DNA of 64,000 nt from NCBI GenBank assembly GCA_910587645.1, contig CAJUNA010000042.1:35554-99553 (forward strand), read 5' to 3'. Below are positions 59,725 to 64,000 of the stretch, in pieces (the stretch's first letter is position 1; the number at the start of each line of letters is the position of its first letter). The notes below the pieces were generated by a model. That model made no database searches. It saw only the letters and a program-made list of their open reading frames with translations, and was not told the DNA's origin. Origin of the DNA: an uncultured Oscillospiraceae bacterium (GTDB taxonomy: Bacteria > Bacillota > Clostridia > Oscillospirales > Oscillospiraceae). A program made the translations under genes and the position numbers.

Positions 59725-60408
59725 ATGGCACATGAAATTCAGAAGTTGGGAGAAATAGAAATGGCGTTTTGTAAGAATTGTGGAACCAAAATCGAGGACG
59801 GCATAAAGTTCTGTCCTAATTGCGGGGTCCCTGTGGGGGAGAGCACGCAGGCGCCCATAGCGTCCCGCGCTCCGGAACCTGCGCCCTAGGCAGCCGCCGC
59901 TCTGGAGAAAGCTCTCCCCGTGCTCAAAGGCAATTACAAGGCCATCGGCGTTGCCGTCTTGGCTGCCGTAATTCTGTTTGCGCTCCTTTCACGGTGCACA
60001 GGTGGTGGCGGCGGCAAAGAAAGCAAGTTTTTGAATCAAATCCAGGGCTACTGGACCATTGAGTCGCTGATTCAAAACGATGGCAGTACATCACTATTCC
60101 GCCCGCGAGAAATCAGCATTACTAAGAATGCCATACAGCTAGGCTCCAAAACCACCCCCTGCCCCATGTCGGAAGCAGAGTATAAAGATGGTGCCTTGTA
60201 CTTTACGGCGCAGTGGTACGAGTCTTTTTCCTTCAACGGACAGGAGCCTGGTATACAAAACTTCCCTCTGCGGCTGGTTTATGACAAAAGTAGCGATTTA
60301 CTCACATTGGAGGTCGAGGCTGACGCTGGGGCGTGGACCTGGGGCGATTATGTGTTCGAGTATTCCGCTGGATGGTATCCTATGAGCGACTACGCCCGGA
60401 TGGATTAG
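59725..60408 (+). pseudogene. Zinc-ribbon membrane protein interrupted by an in-frame amber codon
   Basis: From ATG 59725 (behind AGGAGGGG) or 59761 the frame encodes a zinc ribbon, FCKNCGTKIEDGIKFCPNCG, and a linker STQAPIASRAPEPAP, then TAG at 59887-59889, then AAAALEKALPVLKGNYKAIG and a transmembrane helix (VAVLAAVILFALLS) in the same frame to 60408. A CAG-to-TAG change (Gln in PAPQAAAA) explains this. The distal part could start again at GTG 59920. The C-terminal domain of about 130 residues is uncharacterised. The next gene has the same zinc-ribbon-linker-TM design. Confidence 0.7.
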
Positions 60409-60473
60409 AGCCTGTTTAGGCGCTATCGGTGGATCTTGAATCGCTCTTGGTTCTATATAAAGGAGGAATGATC

Positions 60474-61700
60474 ATGCGTAAATGTCCTAACTGTGGAGCA
60501 GAAAGCACGTCTGCCGCAAATTTTTGTGGCGAGTGCGGCGCCAGGCTGCCGGCGTCTCCGCCGGCAGCGGTGCAAACGCCTGAAAACAAGGTACCCATCG
60601 CCCAACCTGCCGCGAGGGCGTCAGGCAAGAAACAGGCATTTTGGAAGAAAGCGGCAATCCCGGTTCTTGTCCTGATAGCCGGCGTGCTGCTGTTCAAGGG
60701 AATCGGCCAATTGCGTTCCTGCCCGGCTTGCAACGAAATTCTTGACTTGCAGAACGAGCTTCAGGCGGCCCTGGCGGAAAACAAGGACAATTCCCTCACC
60801 TTTGACGCTTACAATCGGTGGAATATGGAGGTAACGACTCTTTCCAATGAGATCCAGCTTCTGAAGGATCATGCGTGCAATATGCCCATACGCAAGGTGA
60901 AGAACCGGGCATGTGCTTATGGACGGTACGTTGGCAGCTATACCGGGGATTGGAAGTCCACGGCGCCTTGCGGAGAAGGTGTTTTTTCCGGCTCGTACAG
61001 GGCGGGATCTACCCAATATGTCTTTACTTATTCCGGTGAATGGTCCAGCGGTGCCCCCAACGGAATGGGTTCGATGATGGAGCACAGGGAATATCTGGGC
61101 GCCAGCAGTCAGGAAAACTGGAACAGCAGATTCTTCGAGGGGGCGTTTGTCAACGGGACGCTCATGGGGAATGGTTGGTCCAGCACAGAAAGCTCATCGG
61201 GCGACCGCTTTGAATACTTTGATGGCGTCTATCGCGATGGCCTCCTGGAAGGGCAGGCCAATTTTCTGCAATATAGGGACGGGGAACTGTATGATAAGGG
61301 CATCGCGGAAGGCATTCATTACATCCCGATCTATAGTGAGCGTCAGGAGATACTGAATGCACTCCAGACTGCGGGGGTCCTTCTTGCGGTCGGCGTGGCC
61401 TCCAAATGCCTTTTTGATGTGATTGACATCACGATCAACGGCACTGATTCTAGGGGGTTTCAAAACAGCAGTGCCGGAAAATGGTTGGAGGCAGAATCGG
61501 CCTCGATTGCCGCCGACATAGAGATGTGGCGCATGGACAAGGAACAAGAAGAAAGCAAAAAACAGCTTTACGATACCTGGCAGGCTTTGGAGAGCCGGGC
61601 CAAATGGTGTGAGACCAGCCCTTACGATTATGTGCAGGAAGATACAGATTATTTCCGCAATCAGGCGGATGAAGCAAAAAAAGCGTATTATGCATCCTGA
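60474..61700 (+). CDS. Zinc-ribbon, transmembrane, MORN-like repeat protein
   Basis: The 408-residue product has a zinc ribbon (KCPNCGAES...FCGECGARL, residues 3-25), a disordered linker, a transmembrane helix (about 60-76), then MORN-like repeats (about 155-265: YTGDWKSTAPCGEGVFSG, YSGEWSSGAPNGMGSM, FEGAFVNGTLMGNGW, YDGVYRDGLLEGQANF), a second hydrophobic segment near 300 and a helical C-terminus. MORN repeats usually bind lipid or assemble proteins. ATG 60474 is seven bases behind AGGAGG. It follows the broken zinc-ribbon gene, from which it may be separately transcribed. Specific role unknown. Confidence 0.75.
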   Translation: MRKCPNCGAESTSAANFCGECGARLPASPPAAVQTPENKVPIAQPAARASGKKQAFWKKAAIPVLVLIAGVLLFKGIGQLRSCPACNEILDLQNELQAALAENKDNSLTFDAYNRWNMEVTTLSNEIQLLKDHACNMPIRKVKNRACAYGRYVGSYTGDWKSTAPCGEGVFSGSYRAGSTQYVFTYSGEWSSGAPNGMGSMMEHREYLGASSQENWNSRFFEGAFVNGTLMGNGWSSTESSSGDRFEYFDGVYRDGLLEGQANFLQYRDGELYDKGIAEGIHYIPIYSERQEILNALQTAGVLLAVGVASKCLFDVIDITINGTDSRGFQNSSAGKWLEAESASIAADIEMWRMDKEQEESKKQLYDTWQALESRAKWCETSPYDYVQEDTDYFRNQADEAKKAYYAS

Positions 61701-61805
61701 GGGCGGAAGCTGACCGGCGTGACCTATGGATTACACAGAGAGTTTGCTTTTCGTTCTGGTTCTGTTCCGGGATTCAAAGTTCCTCCACCTGCTAAGTAAG
61801 GAGCA

Positions 61806-61842
61806 GATGCGTCTCGTCTAGCAATGTGCTTGCTGGACGAGA
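61806..61842 (+). repeat. Hairpins in the 1.2-kb non-coding gap 61701-62917
   Basis: An imperfect stem CTCGTCTAGCA / TGCTGGACGAG lies here. A second, CCTTTCAGGG / CCCTGAAAGG, flanks 61950-61998. No good gene is visible between 61701 and 62290. Confidence 0.35.
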
Positions 61843-62034
61843 TGATATCTGCGTTGGATCAGGAAAACCTATCATTCCCGTCTCCAGAGGGTACCCTTCA
61901 TAGACACATTCCCCATCAAATCCCCATCTATCCTCCCAGATATCAAGCCTTTCAGGGAGGACCTAAGAGACTTCCCTTTTGAAGGATCCCCTGAAAGGGA
62001 TAAAATTAGGGCAGCGTAGGGGTGAAAAATGGGA

Positions 62035-62072
62035 ACAAAAAAAGGACCCGCAGCGATTTGCTGCGAGCCCTT
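62035..62072 (-). terminator. Orphan leftward terminator
   Basis: On the minus strand GGGCTCGCAGC-AAATC-GCTGCGGGTCC (two G-U pairs) is followed by TTTTTTTG. No intact leftward gene precedes it, so it probably ended a gene now lost, as often seen at decayed mobile elements. Confidence 0.6.
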
Positions 62073-62386
62073 CTCAGAGTGTCATTATTCGAGAGATTTT
62101 ATGCGCATCTTAAATCATACGTTATCATAGTATCTCAGGAAAAATCATTATATCTGCATTATAGCGTTCTCAACCCGGTTCGTCAAGTGGAATCTGTAAA
62201 ATTCGGGTAAAATCTTACTTTAAATAGGTAAAACTATAAATGTCCGTAGGGACATTTAGCAATTCTGATATTTTGAGAGGTGTTTAATCTCCTTATGCGA
62301 AAAGCAGACATTCTTCCCTCGTTAGTCCGGAAGTGAGTGCCCGCCCATGCTCTTGATGGATTGAAGTGTTATGAGCCGGCAGCGAA

Positions 62387-62569
62387 ATGGTATGGCGCAA
62401 GCCTTTCATAGAAAAGGCATCCCAAATCGGAAAAATTGACCCTAATGCCATCCATTGGTTTGACAGGCTAGGAAGACAACACGTTATCAAGGACATCAAT
62501 AGACCGGCAGGGGATAAATACGCCGGAGGCTACTCCCAAACAGCATTCAGGGTTCCAGTGAAAATCTGA
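62387..62569 (+). CDS. Possible remnant of a coding region (60 codons)
   Basis: The frame encodes IGKIDPNAIHWFDRLGRQHV and INRPAGDKYAGGYSQTAF, which looks protein-like in composition and would be a C-terminal fragment. It has no ribosome site and I recognise no family. Neighbouring sequence is non-coding, so this is likely a relic. Confidence 0.25.
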   Translation: MVWRKPFIEKASQIGKIDPNAIHWFDRLGRQHVIKDINRPAGDKYAGGYSQTAFRVPVKI

Positions 62570-62671
62570 CCATCACTTTCTGACCATCTACAACATGCCG
62601 ACTCATCCGATGCCTCCATAGTGACATCCAAAACACATTGTCCTCCTATTGCACCGCTGAATCCGTTCTAA

Positions 62672-62724
62672 CATAAACATAAAGAGGTCTGTCGAAGGAA
62701 AAAGCATATCTCTTTATGTTTATG
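62672..62724. repeat. Inverted repeat with 15-bp arms
   Basis: CATAAACATAAAGAG (62672-62686) and its exact complement (62710-62724) flank 23 nt. It lies just past the end of the leucine-rich-repeat remnant and may be its terminator or the end of a small element. Confidence 0.5.
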
Positions 62725-62917
62725 ATACCTGATTTTCCTACTCCCAATAGTTTTCTTCCCAGACACTGACAATGTATTTGACTGCCTTACCCAACTCGGT
62801 AACAGTTTCGTATTCATCCACATACAGAAGCATCTGCATCTCTGTAATTGCCGGGTCTTCCTGCATCGTACACGTATCAATGAGGAATTCGTTCTCCTTG
62901 TCTGCATGAAATCGGAC

Positions 62918-63333
62918 TTATTCTGTGACCTCAAACTTGATGCCGTTCTTCTCAGCGTACTTCTTAGCAGCGGACCCGGCTGGGGCGTGGATGGTCAGGT
63001 TTTCGCAGTCCTGAAATGCTTCATTCCCGATTTCTGTGACGTCCCCTGGGATCGTCACACTGGTCAGGCCTGTGCAGTTCTGGAAGACTCCGCCCCCGAT
63101 TTCTGCGATGCTATCCGGGATGGCATACTGGTCAGACCCGTGCAGTCCTGGAAGGCTCCATTTCCGATTTCCGTGACGCTATCTGGGATGGTCACACTAG
63201 CCAAGCCCGTGCAGTCTGCGAAGGTATAGCACATGATTTCCGTGACGCCCTTCGGGATGGTTACATCCCCACCTGGGCCAATGTATTTCTCCAAAATACC
63301 GCACTCAATGATAAAATTGCGATTATTTTCCAT
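62918..63333 (-). pseudogene. BspA-type leucine-rich-repeat protein, frameshifted
   Basis: ATG 63333 behind CAGGAGG opens MENNRNFIIECGILEKYIGP, GGDVTIPKGVTEIM, and LRR_5 repeats (SVTIPDSVTEIGNGAFQDCTGLTS). Near 63135 one base is missing: AGT-ATG-CC replaces the expected AGT-GTG-ACC, and the remaining repeats (IPDSIAEIGGGVFQNCTGL, VTIPGDVTEIGNEAFQDC, then the family end AAKKYAEKNGIKFEVTE) continue in another frame to TAA 62918. No signal peptide. In the frame after the TAA, 62738-62917 encodes a further protein-like tail (EFLIDTCTMQEDPAITEMQM) of unknown origin. Confidence 0.75.
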
Positions 63334-63420
63334 GATAAATTCCTCCTGTAATAAAGTTTTTGTTAAGTTGTTGAGGCAGTTCCCCAGATGGACTATCACC
63401 TGAGGAACTGTTTGCAACTA

Positions 63421-63804
63421 TCAGGCTCTCTGGAGCAGCGTCTCAATCAGTGCCGGCAGTGAGATTCCTCTCTTGGCAGCAGCTCTCTGCCCGTAGTCCA
63501 TCGCATTGGCGGAGATGGAAATCGTGATGGTAGCCTGGCTCTCGTCCTCCTCAACTACGCCAAAAATCGCCTCATACTCGTCCCCATTCAAATGCTCCTC
63601 CGCCCACTTACGGGCTTCCTCGTCAGACAGGAGAATGATTGCATGGCCACTCGACACACTCCTATCACCATCGGGCTGGGCATATGTGGACTTGGGCCCT
63701 CCATATCCGTAGAGGAAAAATTCTCCGTTGCGCTTCCGGAACAGCTTTTCTTCGCAAATATCAAAGCTATTCCACCGACCGTTGTCCCATGTGGCGAGTG
63801 TCAA
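63421..63804 (-). CDS. Small accessory protein with a possible ribbon-helix-helix end
   Basis: The 127-residue product begins TLATWDNGRWNSFDICEEKL and contains RNGEFFLYGYGGPKSTYA, ARKWAEEHLNGDEYEAIFG and a C-terminal ATITISISANAMDYGQRAA segment resembling a small DNA-binding fold. Similar proteins occur in mobile regions of gut Clostridia, by memory. The start is TTG 63804 with no ribosome site, and the open frame extends upstream toward the IS end, so the N-terminus may have been lost to the insertion. Confidence 0.6.
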   Translation of the reverse strand: MTLATWDNGRWNSFDICEEKLFRKRNGEFFLYGYGGPKSTYAQPDGDRSVSSGHAIILLSDEEARKWAEEHLNGDEYEAIFGVVEEDESQATITISISANAMDYGQRAAAKRGISLPALIETLLQRA

Positions 63805-63825
63805 CGCCGATATGAAATTGTAAGA

Positions 63826-63868
63826 AAACGCCGAAGAAATTTTGTAGTTTTTCGGCGGGGGGGGGGGG
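63826..63868 (-). terminator. Hairpin and 12-G tract behind istB
   Basis: On the minus strand CGCCGAA-loop-TTCGGCG followed by TTTTC makes a terminator for istB. It is preceded by a homopolymer of twelve C (12 G on the plus strand, 63857-63868), which could vary in length or be a sequencing artefact. Confidence 0.55.
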
Positions 63869-63876
63869 TAACAAAA

Positions 63877-64000
63877 CTAAGCGTTTCCTTGCTCAAAAAG
63901 AGTGTTCACAATTTGCTGCTTCTGGCGCATAAATTCCTTGCGTTCTTTCAAGCGGTAAGACTCACCCTTGATATTGATAACGGTGCAGTGATGCAGGACA
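63877..64000 (-). mobile_element. istB: IS21-type istB, 3' end (runs off window)
   Basis: The last 40 codons read LHHCTVINIKGESYRLKERK to a stop at 63877. This is the C-terminus of IstB, the AAA+ helper ATPase of IS21-family transposition. The rest of the element, including istA, lies outside the window. Confidence 0.75.

Noticed and set aside
59887..59889. Amber codon as evidence for pyrrolysine decoding
   Set aside because: No pyl genes or methylamine methyltransferases are in the window, and TAG terminates other genes here; a point mutation is simpler.

Overview
The window (about 58% GC by eye, strong sigma-A-type promoters, Gram-positive Shine-Dalgarno sequences) looks like the chromosome of a gut anaerobe of the Clostridia, most likely the Oscillospiraceae group around Flavonifractor, Lawsonibacter and Oscillibacter. 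Supporting signs are a threonyl T-box, mutL-miaA-hfq followed by yggS-sepF-divIVA, a TAXI-type TRAP transporter, PadR/DUF2812 pairs, DUF4317 and DUF4349 proteins, SLH-domain proteins, indolepyruvate:ferredoxin oxidoreductase and a tmRNA tag ending in LAAA. The genus is an inference.

Layout. 1-1413: a partial XRE regulator, a tRNA-Tyr/tRNA-Thr operon and three overlapping small genes (zinc ribbon, coiled coil, sigma-region-4-like). 1480-8265: two YitT proteins, a WG-repeat/SLH surface protein, a LysR regulator, a YjiH-type membrane protein, two related dyads that could be LysR operators, and tandem DnaA boxes. 8266-13595: sugar catabolism (domain-permuted GH3 beta-glucosidase, AraD, NagA) with small accessory genes. 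13596-22544: a candidate small RNA, hslO, a half-ABC exporter, an SLH protein, a P-loop ATPase, an M20 amidohydrolase/S66 peptidase pair and a GNAT. 22626-30214: an aryl/acyl-CoA ligase-iorA-iorB operon for 2-oxo-acid fermentation, glutaminase, a CaCA exchanger and DUF4317. 30348-42594: the mutL-to-divIVA housekeeping block between two paralogous PadR + DUF2812 pairs, plus a HAD phosphatase and a DUF4349 lipoprotein.

42646-45821: a TRAP system whose TAXI solute-binding protein is circularly permuted: the segment that is C-terminal in the family sits directly behind the lipoprotein signal, and the protein stops where that segment should begin. A perfect 50-bp palindrome, overlapping a second hairpin, lies between this gene and the fused permease. 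I consider this the most unusual system in the window. 46169-50214: T-box-controlled thrS lacking the TGS domain, a MATE pump and tRNA-Ala. 50271-50706: a perfect 29-bp-arm hairpin and an orphan structured RNA of about 325 nt with its own promoter and terminator.

50708-54959: two divergent paralogous surface proteins, one proline-rich and one collagen-like, the latter cut by a large-serine-recombinase element. 55099-58399: tmRNA, cyclophilin, SmpB and a LysM/G5/M23 peptidase. 58569-64000: a decaying accessory region with a nonsense-interrupted zinc-ribbon gene, a MORN-like protein, a frameshifted leucine-rich-repeat gene, remnants, and the 3' end of an IS21-type istB at the edge.
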